The position numbers and the translations under genes were made by a program. 64,000 nucleotides of DNA from Scatosoma sp045658805 (GTDB lineage: Bacteria; Bacillota; Clostridia; Christensenellales; Borkfalkiaceae), in assembly GCA_045658805.1 (NCBI GenBank), contig JAZOVQ010000053.1:14707-78706 (forward strand). The letters are read 5' to 3'. The notes beneath the pieces were generated by a model, which saw only the letters and a list, made by a program, of their open reading frames with translations, ran no database searches and was not told the origin of the DNA. Below, piece after piece: positions 49,912 to 59,800 of the stretch (position 1 is the first letter of the stretch; the number at the start of each line of letters is the position of its first letter).

Positions 49912-52900
49912 TTAGGTAATACTAAACCCAAACGTACCCGTTGCAGTAGTCGAATACATGCGTACCGCAATATAATATGTCTGACCAGCCGTTAACGTAT
50001 ACGTAAGTTTAAATTGGCGATTGCCTGCAGTATCGTCATCGGTTTTCAACTCCACTTGCCCTGCACTGTAGAGATGTACATACGTATCACAACTCTCGCT
50101 GCCGCTCGATTGAATAGTATAGCTTTTGGTTACCGTAGGAGTGAAACAATAATATATCTTTTCCCCCGCCTCGTCGACAACGGCTGTATACCTTCCCGTT
50201 GTCACTTCTATCGCGCGGCCAAAAGAAGAGCCGTCAAACCAAGCCAAATACGCTTCTTCCGATTCAAACCAGTTTGCATAAAGCGTGGTATCATCCTGCA
50301 CGTAATACGGCGAAGCGAGTGCTGCACCAGTGAATTCTGCATCACTGTACCAACCGCCAAACCAATATCCTTCTTTTTCAGGAATAGGCAACTCGATAGC
50401 CACTTTTGTAACCACGTCATCTATTTCCTCTCCGCCGTTGGTTTCAAAGCGGTAGGTGTATTCACCGCACCCCCAATATACGGGACGATTAGACGAATTC
50501 CAAGAACTATTCCATCCGCTTAAAGCGCTTTCAGCCTCGCAATAAATGGTTAATTTGCTACAACTAGAGAACGCATTCTTAGCGATATTGGTCACTGTAT
50601 CCTCTAAGAAAATATATGTTAAGCTTGAACATCCAGTAAATGCACCTTCACCAATTGAGGTAACAAAATCGCTCAGCACCACATTAGACAAATTGACACA
50701 TTGATAAAATGCAAAATCACCAATAGAGGTTACAAAATCCCCCATCACTACGCTCGTCAAATTGGTGCATCCAGCAAACGCCGATTTTCTAATACTCCTT
50801 ATAGAATTTGATAACGTAACACTTGTCAACTTGGTATAATTGTAAAACGCCGCAAAAGAAATTTCCGTCATGGTTTCAGGAAAAATAACCTCCGATACCA
50901 GTTGATTGTTGAAATATAAATCACCGCCGTTGTGGATAGGATTTGCGCGTGCATTCTTGAAGCGAATAGAACACCAATCCTCAACCTCGCCGTTATAATA
51001 TACATTTGCCAAACTTGTACAGTCAGTAAAAGCCTCTTCGTCAATAAACGTTGTCGTTTGGCTCAACTCTACGCTCGTTAAACCGCTGCAATAAGCAAAT
51101 GCATACGTGCCAATGCTCGTTACCGAATCAGGGATAACAATTTCCGTTAAGCTAGCGCAATAAGCAAACGCATATGCGCCAATGCTTTCGCATACACATT
51201 CTTCTTCAAATTCCACGCTGGCAATTTTCGGCGCGTAACTAGACGAAGTGTTAGGAGCGAACAAATACGCAGGAATTTTCGGTACGTTTACCCCTATCGT
51301 TACCGCAATACCATCCCCGTTTTTACCAGCATTATAGAAGACACCATTAGACGCCGCAAAATCCGCAAGCTCCGTAGCATTAAATTCAATTTCCGTTAAT
51401 GCTGTACAGCCACTAAATGCATAAGTACCAATCGCTGTTACATTTTCATGGATAACTAAACCCGTTAAGCCACTGCAACCACTAAATGCATAAGTACCAA
51501 TTGTTGTTACGCTATCAGGGATATCCACTCTTGTTAAACCTCTGCAATTATAGAACGCATAGCTGCCAATCTTGGTGATATCATCGGGAAGCTCCACATT
51601 CGTCAAGCCACTGCAATTATAGAATGCACCATAAAGGATTTCCCCGCCCGTTATCGTTACCTCTTGTAAGGACGCAGGTATATAATAGGTAGAAGACGTC
51701 GTGCTACTTAAACTAGAACCATAATAGGATTGCGAGGTTGCTGTCCCGCCTACATAACTACCCGTCCCAAATATGTATCCGAACGGATATTGATAAGCGG
51801 CACTTGCTGTTACCCCAGCTTTTGCGCCTACAAATGGTAACGTTATTTCCGTTAAACCGCTACATCTAGAGAATGCAGAACCACCAATACTAGTTACATT
51901 GTCAGGAACAACCAAACTTGTCAAGCCACTGCACCCAGAGAATGCAGAATTACCAATAGTCGTTACATGTTCGGGAATTTCAATACTCGTCAACCCACTA
52001 CAATTATAGAACGCATTACCGCCAACCATGGTTACACTGTCGGGAATTTCAATACTCGTCAACCCACTACAATTATAAAAGGTCTGCGCCCCAATACTAA
52101 TTACGCTGTCGGGAAGAATCACGCTCGTCAAACCAGTACAATTTTGGAACGCAGAAGCACCTATTCCCCCACCCGTAACAATTACACTCCTTAAGGAAGA
52201 AGGAATATAATAATAGTAGTATTTACCGTCATAGTATTGATAGGTTGTACCGCTGACCGCTGAAATATCCGATTTAGCCGTATACCCAAAGATATATCCC
52301 AAAACCGCTTGGTAGCCCGTTGCAAATTCACTTACCCCTACGAAAGGCAAGGTAATTTCCGTCAAACCACTACACCCGTAGAACGTAAAAGCGCCAATCG
52401 TGGTTACGCTGTCGGGAATAACAATTTCCGTTAAGCTAGCGCAATAAGCAAACGCATATTCGCCAATGCTTTCGCATACACATTCTTCTTCAAATTCTAC
52501 GCCGACAATTTTCGGCGCATAACTAGAAGTGGAGGTGTAAGGATAGAACAAATACGCAGGAATTTTTTTGACGTTTGCACCAATGGTTATCTCAACGCCA
52601 TTACCATTTTTACCTGTGTTGTAGAACGTATAATTCGATGAAGTTAAATCTGCACATTCCGTTGCATTAAATTCAATTTCCGTTACCCCTTGCGTATTGT
52701 AAAATGCATACTTCCCAATTGAGGTTACGTCATCGTGAATAACAATGCTCGTCAAGCTAGCACAGCCAGCGAACGCATAAGGGCGAATAGCGGTTATAGA
52801 GCTAGGAACAACAAGCTCCGTTACCAGTTCGTTATCCACATACAAATTCTTTGCGTAATACAAGGGGTTCGCATAAGAATCGCCAAACGAAATACCGCAC

Positions 52901-55191
52901 CACGCCTCTATATCGCCTTGATAGGATACCCCTGCCAAGCGACTACAATTATTAAACGCATTGGTTCCAACCGAGGTTACACTGTCAGGGATAACCACAC
53001 TCTTCAAGTTACTGCAACCATAGAAGGCCGAACCGCCAATTGCGGTTACACCATCGGGAATTTCCATACTCGTCAAACTACTACAATTATAGAATGCCGC
53101 GCCGTCAATTCTAGGGACATCATCAGGAAGAACCACATTTGTCAATCTGTTACACCCATAGAATGCCCCATAAAGAATATCACCGCCCGTTATCGTTACT
53201 TTCTTTAAGGAAGTAGGAATATAATAGGTAGTAGACGTTGTGCTACTTGCGCTAGAGCCATAATAGTATTGCGAAACTGCCGTCCCGCCTACATAATTAC
53301 CCGTCCCAAATATGTATCCGAACGGATATTGATAGGTAGAACCTAAGGTTACCCCTGCTTTTGCTCCCACAAACGGCAACGTAATCTCTTCCAATCCACT
53401 GCATCCAGAGAACGCACAATTAGCAATCGAGGTGACGTTATCAGGAATTTCCATACTCGTCAAACTACTACAATTTTTAAACGCCTCATAACCAATTGCG
53501 GTTACCCCATTGCCAATGACTACACTCGCCAAATTACCACAACCAGAGAATGCATACTGGCCAATTGAAGTTACCGTATTAGGGATACGTACGCTGGTCA
53601 GTGCCTTGTCTTTAAACGTTGAATCCGCAATAGACAATACAGGCAAGCCATTGTACGTTTGAGGGATGTTTACTTCCGTTTCCGCGCCATAATACCCTAT
53701 TACTTTATAGCCGCCTTGCACCATTTCATACGCCAAGCCCAAAGTGGGATTACGCCATTTCGCATACAAGCAAACGTCGCCTATATCCGTAATTTCAGTC
53801 ACCTGAACGGTATAGTCCGCATCAAGATACCAGCCCATAAATTCGCTATCTTGTTTTGTGGGCGCACTTAAAGCATACGGCAATTGCGCCGTCGTAAAGC
53901 TTGTTGGATTGTCCTTATGATTAAACGCTTCGTTTAATTCGTAGGAAACCATATAAGTGTTTGGCGTAAAGCGAGCCGTAAGCGTCATGTCCGCCGTAAC
54001 AATATGCCCTGCGAAGCTCCATTTTTCTTCACCAAAATACCAGCCAGCAAAGGTATAACCTGCAGGCGCATTGATTTCCTCAGGCGAAACTGCCTTTTCG
54101 CCGTTGGTTACCGATTGCGTAAAGCTTTCTTCGCCGTTGTTGGGATTAAACGTCACGGTATGTACCGTCTTAGGCGGCGCAAGCACTGTTTGCGTTGTAC
54201 CGTCAGTGTACGTCACAACGAAATTGCCGTCAGCATTTATCGTTATCGATTGAATGCCTACGCCCGTTGCACCAGGCGCCCCTTGAGGACCAGTTTCACC
54301 GTCGGCACCGTCCGAGCCATTTTGACCATTTTGTCCATCGGCACCAGTAGCTTTTACACCGAGCGAAGTCCACGTTTCGCCATTGTCATAGGAAACGTAC
54401 CAATAATTATCCTCGCCAATTTTTAATTGCGGCGTGATACCATCTTCGCCGTCCTCACCGTCTTCACCGTCGGAACCGTCCACGCCGTCACGTCCATCCG
54501 AGCCGTCTTGACCGTCCGAGCCATCCACGCCGTCACGGCCATCCGAACCGTCTTGACCATCCGAACCGTCTTCGCCGTCTTTTCCATCTTCACCAGTTGC
54601 TTTTACACCAAGCGAAATCCACGTTTCACCCTCGTCATAAGAAACGTACCAATAATTATCCTCGCCAATTTTCAATTGCGGAGTGATACCGTCTTCGCCA
54701 TCCTCACCGTCTTGTCCGTCGGAACCGTCCACGCCGTCACGGCCGTCCGAGCCGTCTTGTCCATCCGAGCCATCCACGCCGTCACGACCATCCGAGCCGT
54801 CTTCACCGTCGGAACCGTCCGAGCCATTTTGACCATTTTGTCCGTCGGCACCAGTTGCTTTTACGCCAAGCGAAGTCCACGTCACCCCATTGTCATAGGA
54901 AACGTACCAATAATTATCCGCACCGATAATCAATTTCGGGGTAATACCATCAACGCCGTCTTGTCCATCCGAACCATCTACACCGTCAACGCCGTCACGA
55001 CCGTCCGAGCCATCACGCCCATCCGAACCATCTACACCGTCACGGCCATCCGAGCCAGCATCCCCTTTTTCGCCTTGAATACCTTGCTCGCCTTGAGGGC
55101 CTTGGACCACTTCATCTTCGCAAGCCGCAAAGCCAAATGCAGCCGTTCCAATACACAAGCACGCCAATAAAGAAATTAGAAGTTTTTTCAT
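49912..55191 (-). CDS. Giant lipoprotein with collagen-like segments, BspA-type leucine-rich repeats and a C-terminal PPC-like domain
   Basis: 1759 residues. The lipoprotein signal ends GFAAC (Cys24). Residues 31-310 contain four Gly-x-y (collagen-like, mostly GSD/GRD/GVD/GQD) blocks, separated by three near-identical 32-residue modules (starting ITPQLKIG, with NYWYVSYD and SLGVKATG; at 83-114, 169-200 and 252-283). A short GIQSITINADGNF strand pair caps them, then InlB-like repeats (about 343-470). LRR_5/BspA repeats (PDSVTSIGxxAFxxCSGLTSV type) run from about 497 to 1543. Another InlB-like unit and a C-terminal PPC-like domain (KIYYCFTPTVTKSYTI...YYIAVRMYSTTATGTF) finish it. It is probably an adhesin or ligand-binding stalk on the cell surface. 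GGAG precedes the ATG. Confidence 0.9.
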   Translation of the reverse strand: MKKLLISLLACLCIGTAAFGFAACEDEVVQGPQGEQGIQGEKGDAGSDGRDGVDGSDGRDGSDGRDGVDGVDGSDGQDGVDGITPKLIIGADNYWYVSYDNGVTWTSLGVKATGADGQNGQNGSDGSDGEDGSDGRDGVDGSDGQDGSDGRDGVDGSDGQDGEDGEDGITPQLKIGEDNYWYVSYDEGETWISLGVKATGEDGKDGEDGSDGQDGSDGRDGVDGSDGQDGSDGRDGVDGSDGEDGEDGEDGITPQLKIGEDNYWYVSYDNGETWTSLGVKATGADGQNGQNGSDGADGETGPQGAPGATGVGIQSITINADGNFVVTYTDGTTQTVLAPPKTVHTVTFNPNNGEESFTQSVTNGEKAVSPEEINAPAGYTFAGWYFGEEKWSFAGHIVTADMTLTARFTPNTYMVSYELNEAFNHKDNPTSFTTAQLPYALSAPTKQDSEFMGWYLDADYTVQVTEITDIGDVCLYAKWRNPTLGLAYEMVQGGYKVIGYYGAETEVNIPQTYNGLPVLSIADSTFKDKALTSVRIPNTVTSIGQYAFSGCGNLASVVIGNGVTAIGYEAFKNCSSLTSMEIPDNVTSIANCAFSGCSGLEEITLPFVGAKAGVTLGSTYQYPFGYIFGTGNYVGGTAVSQYYYGSSASSTTSTTYYIPTSLKKVTITGGDILYGAFYGCNRLTNVVLPDDVPRIDGAAFYNCSSLTSMEIPDGVTAIGGSAFYGCSNLKSVVIPDSVTSVGTNAFNNCSRLAGVSYQGDIEAWCGISFGDSYANPLYYAKNLYVDNELVTELVVPSSITAIRPYAFAGCASLTSIVIHDDVTSIGKYAFYNTQGVTEIEFNATECADLTSSNYTFYNTGKNGNGVEITIGANVKKIPAYLFYPYTSTSSYAPKIVGVEFEEECVCESIGEYAFAYCASLTEIVIPDSVTTIGAFTFYGCSGLTEITLPFVGVSEFATGYQAVLGYIFGYTAKSDISAVSGTTYQYYDGKYYYYYIPSSLRSVIVTGGGIGASAFQNCTGLTSVILPDSVISIGAQTFYNCSGLTSIEIPDSVTMVGGNAFYNCSGLTSIEIPEHVTTIGNSAFSGCSGLTSLVVPDNVTSIGGSAFSRCSGLTEITLPFVGAKAGVTASAAYQYPFGYIFGTGSYVGGTATSQSYYGSSLSSTTSSTYYIPASLQEVTITGGEILYGAFYNCSGLTNVELPDDITKIGSYAFYNCRGLTRVDIPDSVTTIGTYAFSGCSGLTGLVIHENVTAIGTYAFSGCTALTEIEFNATELADFAASNGVFYNAGKNGDGIAVTIGVNVPKIPAYLFAPNTSSSYAPKIASVEFEEECVCESIGAYAFAYCASLTEIVIPDSVTSIGTYAFAYCSGLTSVELSQTTTFIDEEAFTDCTSLANVYYNGEVEDWCSIRFKNARANPIHNGGDLYFNNQLVSEVIFPETMTEISFAAFYNYTKLTSVTLSNSIRSIRKSAFAGCTNLTSVVMGDFVTSIGDFAFYQCVNLSNVVLSDFVTSIGEGAFTGCSSLTYIFLEDTVTNIAKNAFSSCSKLTIYCEAESALSGWNSSWNSSNRPVYWGCGEYTYRFETNGGEEIDDVVTKVAIELPIPEKEGYWFGGWYSDAEFTGAALASPYYVQDDTTLYANWFESEEAYLAWFDGSSFGRAIEVTTGRYTAVVDEAGEKIYYCFTPTVTKSYTIQSSGSESCDTYVHLYSAGQVELKTDDDTAGNRQFKLTYTLTAGQTYYIAVRMYSTTATGTFGFSIT
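54290..55105. repeat. Collagen-like and 32-residue module tandem repeat region
   Basis: DNA encoding Gly-x-y triplets and the three 32-residue modules of the 49912-55191 protein. The higher-order unit of about 84-85 codons recurs three times, and several 9- and 18-base units repeat within it. Such regions vary easily by recombination. Confidence 0.85.
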
Positions 55192-55235
55192 ACTACTACT
55201 CCAAATTTTTAATATAAAATATTAAAGATAGTTTT

Positions 55236-55264
55236 ATTCTACCACTTTTTCCAAGCTTTGTCAA
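55236..55264 (-). promoter_or_regulatory. Promoter of the collagen/BspA lipoprotein gene
   Basis: TTGACA (55259-55264) and TAGAAT (55236-55241) on the minus strand, 17 bases apart. Directly upstream, AATGTTTATATAAA occurs twice (55263-55276 and 55287-55300), 24 bases apart. Confidence 0.78.
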
Positions 55265-55312
55265 TGTTTATATAAATATTTACATAAATGTTTATATAAA
55301 ACGCCGAAAAGT

Positions 55313-55354
55313 AAAAAAACACCGCGCGGAAGGCACAAAGCATTCCGCGCGGTT
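55313..55354 (-). terminator. Terminator after the aminotransferase gene
   Basis: An 11-bp GC-rich stem (55321-55331 with 55343-55353) is followed on the minus strand by GTTTTTTT. Confidence 0.9.
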
Positions 55355-55397
55355 ATGTACACTCTCACTCAGTTTTTAAAAAAGCGTAGTCAAAAGC

Positions 55398-56594
55398 TTA
55401 TTTCAAAGCTTCAACAAAGCGTTTAATACGCTTCAAGCCCTCTTCGATATCCGCCTCGGACAACGCGTAGGACAAGCGAATGCAATCATCCGCGCCGAAC
55501 GAAATACCAGGGATTGTCGCAACCTTTTCCGCTTCCAACAACGCATCGGCAAAGGCAATAGAGCCGTCAATTTTCTTATCGCCGTAGCACTTGCCGTACA
55601 ATTTATCAAGCACCATCATAACGTAGAATGCGCCATCGGGTTCCACCGCGGTAACGCCGTCAATTTCGGCAATAAGCTTCAACAATTTTGCTCTGCGTCC
55701 GTCGAAAACCTTAACCATAGCGGCAATTTCTTCTTCGGGAGCGTTCAAAGCTTCCAAAGTAGCGCATTGCGAAATGGAGCAAGCGTTAGACGTAGCGTGG
55801 CTTTGGAAGGAATCGATTGCCTTTGCAACGTCCTTCGGCGCAGCCAAATACCCAATTCTCCAACCCGTCATGGCATAAGTCTTGGACACGCCGTTAACGG
55901 TAATGGTCAAATCCTGCATTTTTTCACTGCACTTTGCGATAGAGAACGCTTTTACGCCGTTATAGCAAAGCTTTTCATAAATTTCATCGGCAAGCACGAA
56001 AATTTCCGCTTCTTCGCACACTTTCGCAATTTCGCGAACTTCCGCTTCGGTATACACCGCACCCGTGGGGTTGGAAGGCGAATTGAAAATTAACATCTTG
56101 GTTTTGGGCGTAATAGCCGCTTTCAATTCCTCCGCGGTGAACTTGAATTTATTTTCCTTTTTACAATTAATATATACGGGCGTACCGCCGCAAACCTTAA
56201 CCACTTCGGGATAAGTCAACCAATAGGGCGCAGGGATAATAACTTCGTCCCCCTCTTCCAAAACCGCATAGCAAGCGTTGAAAATGGAATGCTTTGCACC
56301 ATTGGAAACGATAATTTGAGAAGGCTCGTAGGTAAGCCCGTTATCCTTTTGGAATTTTTCACAAATTGCCTTTCTCAAAGACAACATACCCGACGAGGGG
56401 GTGTATTTGGTCTGCCCGTTATCCAAAGCCGCTTTCGCCGCGTCAATAATATGTTCTGGGGTGTTGAAATCGGGTTCGCCGACGCCAAAAGAAACGACGG
56501 GTTCCCCTGCCGCTTTCATTGCCTTTGCCTTTGCCGAAATTGCCAAAGTAAGCGAAGGCGCAATTGCCGACATTCTCGATGCCACTCTATTTTT
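55398..56594 (-). CDS. aspC: Pyridoxal-phosphate class I aminotransferase (aspartate aminotransferase type)
   Basis: Transfers amino groups between aspartate (or a similar amino acid) and 2-oxoglutarate. The 398-residue product has the subgroup I-gamma pattern: VSFGVGEPDFNTPEHI (about 35-50), the PLP contact NSPSNPTG (172-179), DEIYE (204-208), the Schiff-base lysine in NGVSKTYAMTGWRIGY (Lys239), and the C-terminal arginine in DCIRLSYA. GAGGAG precedes the ATG at 56594; an earlier in-frame start would add 19 basic residues and is less likely. It lies alone between two giant lipoprotein genes with its own promoter and terminator. Specificity for aspartate rather than another acceptor is inferred from the subgroup. 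Confidence 0.92.
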   Translation of the reverse strand, partial: KNRVASRMSAIAPSLTLAISAKAKAMKAAGEPVVSFGVGEPDFNTPEHIIDAAKAALDNGQTKYTPSSGMLSLRKAICEKFQKDNGLTYEPSQIIVSNGAKHSIFNACYAVLEEGDEVIIPAPYWLTYPEVVKVCGGTPVYINCKKENKFKFTAEELKAAITPKTKMLIFNSPSNPTGAVYTEAEVREIAKVCEEAEIFVLADEIYEKLCYNGVKAFSIAKCSEKMQDLTITVNGVSKTYAMTGWRIGYLAAPKDVAKAIDSFQSHATSNACSISQCATLEALNAPEEEIAAMVKVFDGRRAKLLKLIAEIDGVTAVEPDGAFYVMMVLDKLYGKCYGDKKIDGSIAFADALLEAEKVATIPGISFGADDCIRLSYALSEADIEEGLKRIKRFVEALK

Positions 56595-56642
56595 CATAGG
56601 TAAAATCTCCTCTTGTTTTTTGCTTGTTTTTCTTTGCTTTCT

Positions 56643-56671
56643 ATTGTACATTTTTTTTACAAAGAAAGCAA
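56643..56671 (-). promoter_or_regulatory. Promoter of the aminotransferase gene
   Basis: TTGCTT (56666-56671) and TACAAT (56643-56648) on the minus strand, 17 bases apart; leader about 42 bases. Confidence 0.68.
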
Positions 56672-56765
56672 GTGCAAATATGGGTGTTTTTATAAAAAAT
56701 ATCGAAAATGTTAAACAAAAACCGCTTAGCTATTCGTTTTTTAAATTGACTTTATCAACAAAATG

Positions 56766-56795
56766 AAAAAGGGAGTGCGTAAGCCCTCCCTTTTT
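56766..56795 (-). terminator. Terminator after the 2323-residue lipoprotein gene
   Basis: AAAAAGGGAG pairs with CTCCCTTTTT around a 10-base loop, ending in a T run on the minus strand, about 20 bases after the stop codon. Confidence 0.87.
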
Positions 56796-56815
56796 GTTTG
56801 TTTTATCATATCACA

Positions 56816-59800
56816 TTACAATTTATACCAATAATAATCGCAGTAAGTTGATTTGAAATAGGTTGCATTAGTATTGAAATTGCTTACATCTGTCCTCCCA
56901 CCAGATGTTTGATTTTGCCAATTATCCACATTCTTAGTTCTATACCAAGTAGATGTACCATTGATATGCAATCTATTCAATCCAGAATCATAAAATGCAT
57001 ATCTCTCAATAAATTTTACACTCTCGGGAAGCACTACACTCTTCAAGTTTCTGCTACCACAGAATGCATAAGCACCAATCGTGGTTACACCATCAGGAAT
57101 AATAAATTCCGTTGCAGTCTTTCCTATAGCATATTGTATGAAAAGCATTCCGTCTTTACTATACAAATTTCCATCGACATCTTTATATACACTATTATTT
57201 TCGCTTACTTCTATATTCATCAAGCTACTGCAACCATTAAACACATTAGAAGCAATTGTGGTTACACTATCAGGAATAACTATACACGTCAAACTACTGC
57301 AAAAAGCGAACGCCGCATCACCAATTGTGGTTACGCCGTTAGGAATTTCCACACTCGTTAAGCTAATGCAATATATGAATGCATAATTACCAATGCTTTC
57401 GCACACGCTTCCTTCTTCAAAGTCTACGCTGATAACATTAGGAGACGTAGAATTGTCACTCTTCTTGTACGGATAGAATAAATATGCAGGAATCGTCTTT
57501 ACGTTTGCACCTATCGTCACTTTGATACCATCTGCGTTTTTGCCTACATTATAGAACACACCATTTTCATTTATTAAGTCCTGACATTCCGTTGCATTAT
57601 ATTGCATTTCCGTCAACGCTGTACAGCTAGAGAACGCATAAGAACCAATCGTAGTTACACTGTCGCCAATTACCACGCTCGTGAAGCTATAGCATTTAGC
57701 GAATGCATATTCCCCAATCGTAGTCACGCTGTTGGGAATAACTATACTTGTCAAACTTCCGCAATCATAAAATGCAAATTGATTAATTTTTGTGATATAA
57801 GAAGGCAAAACCAAATCGATTTCCGTTCCTGAGTATCCAACCAAAATTTTTTCTTCACCGTCCGTGCAAATAATATATCCGTTATCGTTGAACAATTGAC
57901 TTTCGATTATACCACTCTCGCTGTTATATACTGTCACCGCATAATATCCTATCCAACCATTATCTTCCGACCCTTTCGTTATTGTAATAAACGGCGATTT
58001 ATTGACCACTTCTGCAAGCCTATAGCACCCATAGAACGCCCCATTACCAATTGTGGTTACGTTATCGGGGATAACCACACTCGTCAAGCTATCGCAATCT
58101 TGGAACGCCCGACCACTAATCGTGGTTACACCATCGGGAACAACCAGTTCCGTCACCAACTCATCGTTTACATATAAATTCTTTGCATACCAAAAGGGCG
58201 TGGCATCCGTAGAATTAGCAAACGTAATATTGCACCATGCAGCAAGATCCGTAATATACACACTCGTTAAAGCAGTACAATTTTGAAACGCCCCATAATT
58301 AATAGTCGTTACGCTATCAGGAATAGCTATACTTGTCAAGCTACTACATCCACTAAATGCATAATCACCAATTAAGGTTATACCGTCCCCCATATCCACG
58401 CTCGTCAATCCGCTACAATCGCGGAATGCCCCATAACCAAGCATTGTTGCTGATGTGATTGTTACTTTTTTTAGCGATGCGGGAAGATTTTTATTATCAT
58501 AGAAAATATAACCAAAAGCAGGGTTGTTGCCATCCCTGTCACTTCCTACAAACGGAAGTGTTATTTCCGTTAATGCATCGCACCCACAAAACGCCTGATT
58601 TTCAATCAAGGTAACACTGTCAGGGATAACAATGCTCGTCAAACCACTGCAATAAGCGAACGCAGAAGAACCAATCGTGGTTACACTGTCGGGAATTTCC
58701 ACGCTTGTCAAGCTACTGCAATTATGGAACGCATAATCGCCAATTATTGTTACACTGTCGCCAATAACCACGCTCGTCAAGCTATCACAACCAGAGAACG
58801 CATTATCACCAATCGTGGTTACACTGTCGGGGATTACCACGCTCGTCAAGCTATCGCAATAAGCGAACGCATAATTACCAATGCTTTCACATACGCTTCC
58901 TTCTTCAAATTCTACACTGAGAATTTTAGGGGAATAACTACTATTATTATAAGGGTAGAACAAATACGCAGGAATTTTCTTTACGTTTGCGCCTATCGTT
59001 ACCGTAATACCACTTCCGTTTTTACCTGCGGAAGAGAATACGGCATTATTATAGGTCAAATCCGCGCATTCCGTTGCGTTATATTGGATTGCAGTCAATG
59101 CCGTACAGTCATAAAATGCCTGTTCACCAATCGAAGTTACGCTGTCAGGGATAACCATGCTCGTCAAGCTACTGCATCCTGAGAACGCATGAGAAGCAAT
59201 TGAGGTTACGCTGTCGCCGATTACCACGCTTGTCAAGCTATCGCAATTATAGAACGCATCATAACCAATCGAAGTTACGCTGTCGGGGATTACCACGCTC
59301 GTCAAGCTACTGCACCAAGAGAACGCAGAAGTACCAATCGTAGTTACGCTGTCGCCGATTACCACGCTCGTCAAGCTATCGCAATTATAGAACGCCCTAT
59401 CACCAATCGTAGTTACACTGTTACCAATTACCACGCTCGTCAAACTATAGCAATCATAGAACGCATAAGTACCAATCGTGGTTACGTTATCGCCGATTAC
59501 CACGCTCGTCAAGTTATCGCAATAATAGAACGCCCTATAAGCAATAGCTGTTATAGCTCTCTCCTCATAATTTGCGGGAATACTTAATGTAGTTATCGTT
59601 TTATCTTTCAGCCCTGTCACCGTATAGGTGCCATTGTTCAACGAGAAAGAAAGAATAGCATCAACCGAAACACCGCAACGAGAACAATTTTCATTGGTAA
59701 AATCATGTCCAATAGCAGGAATTTCCACTCTTGTATTATACGTACAATCTCTATTCCAGCACGCTTGGTACGCTTCCCAGCCTGCTTCGGTACAGGTGGG

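Noticed and set aside
50560..59600. CRISPR-like or mobile repeats in the 50-60 kb region
   Set aside because: The repeats are the codons of 23-residue leucine-rich repeats in two BspA-type proteins, in frame throughout, with no spacer structure.
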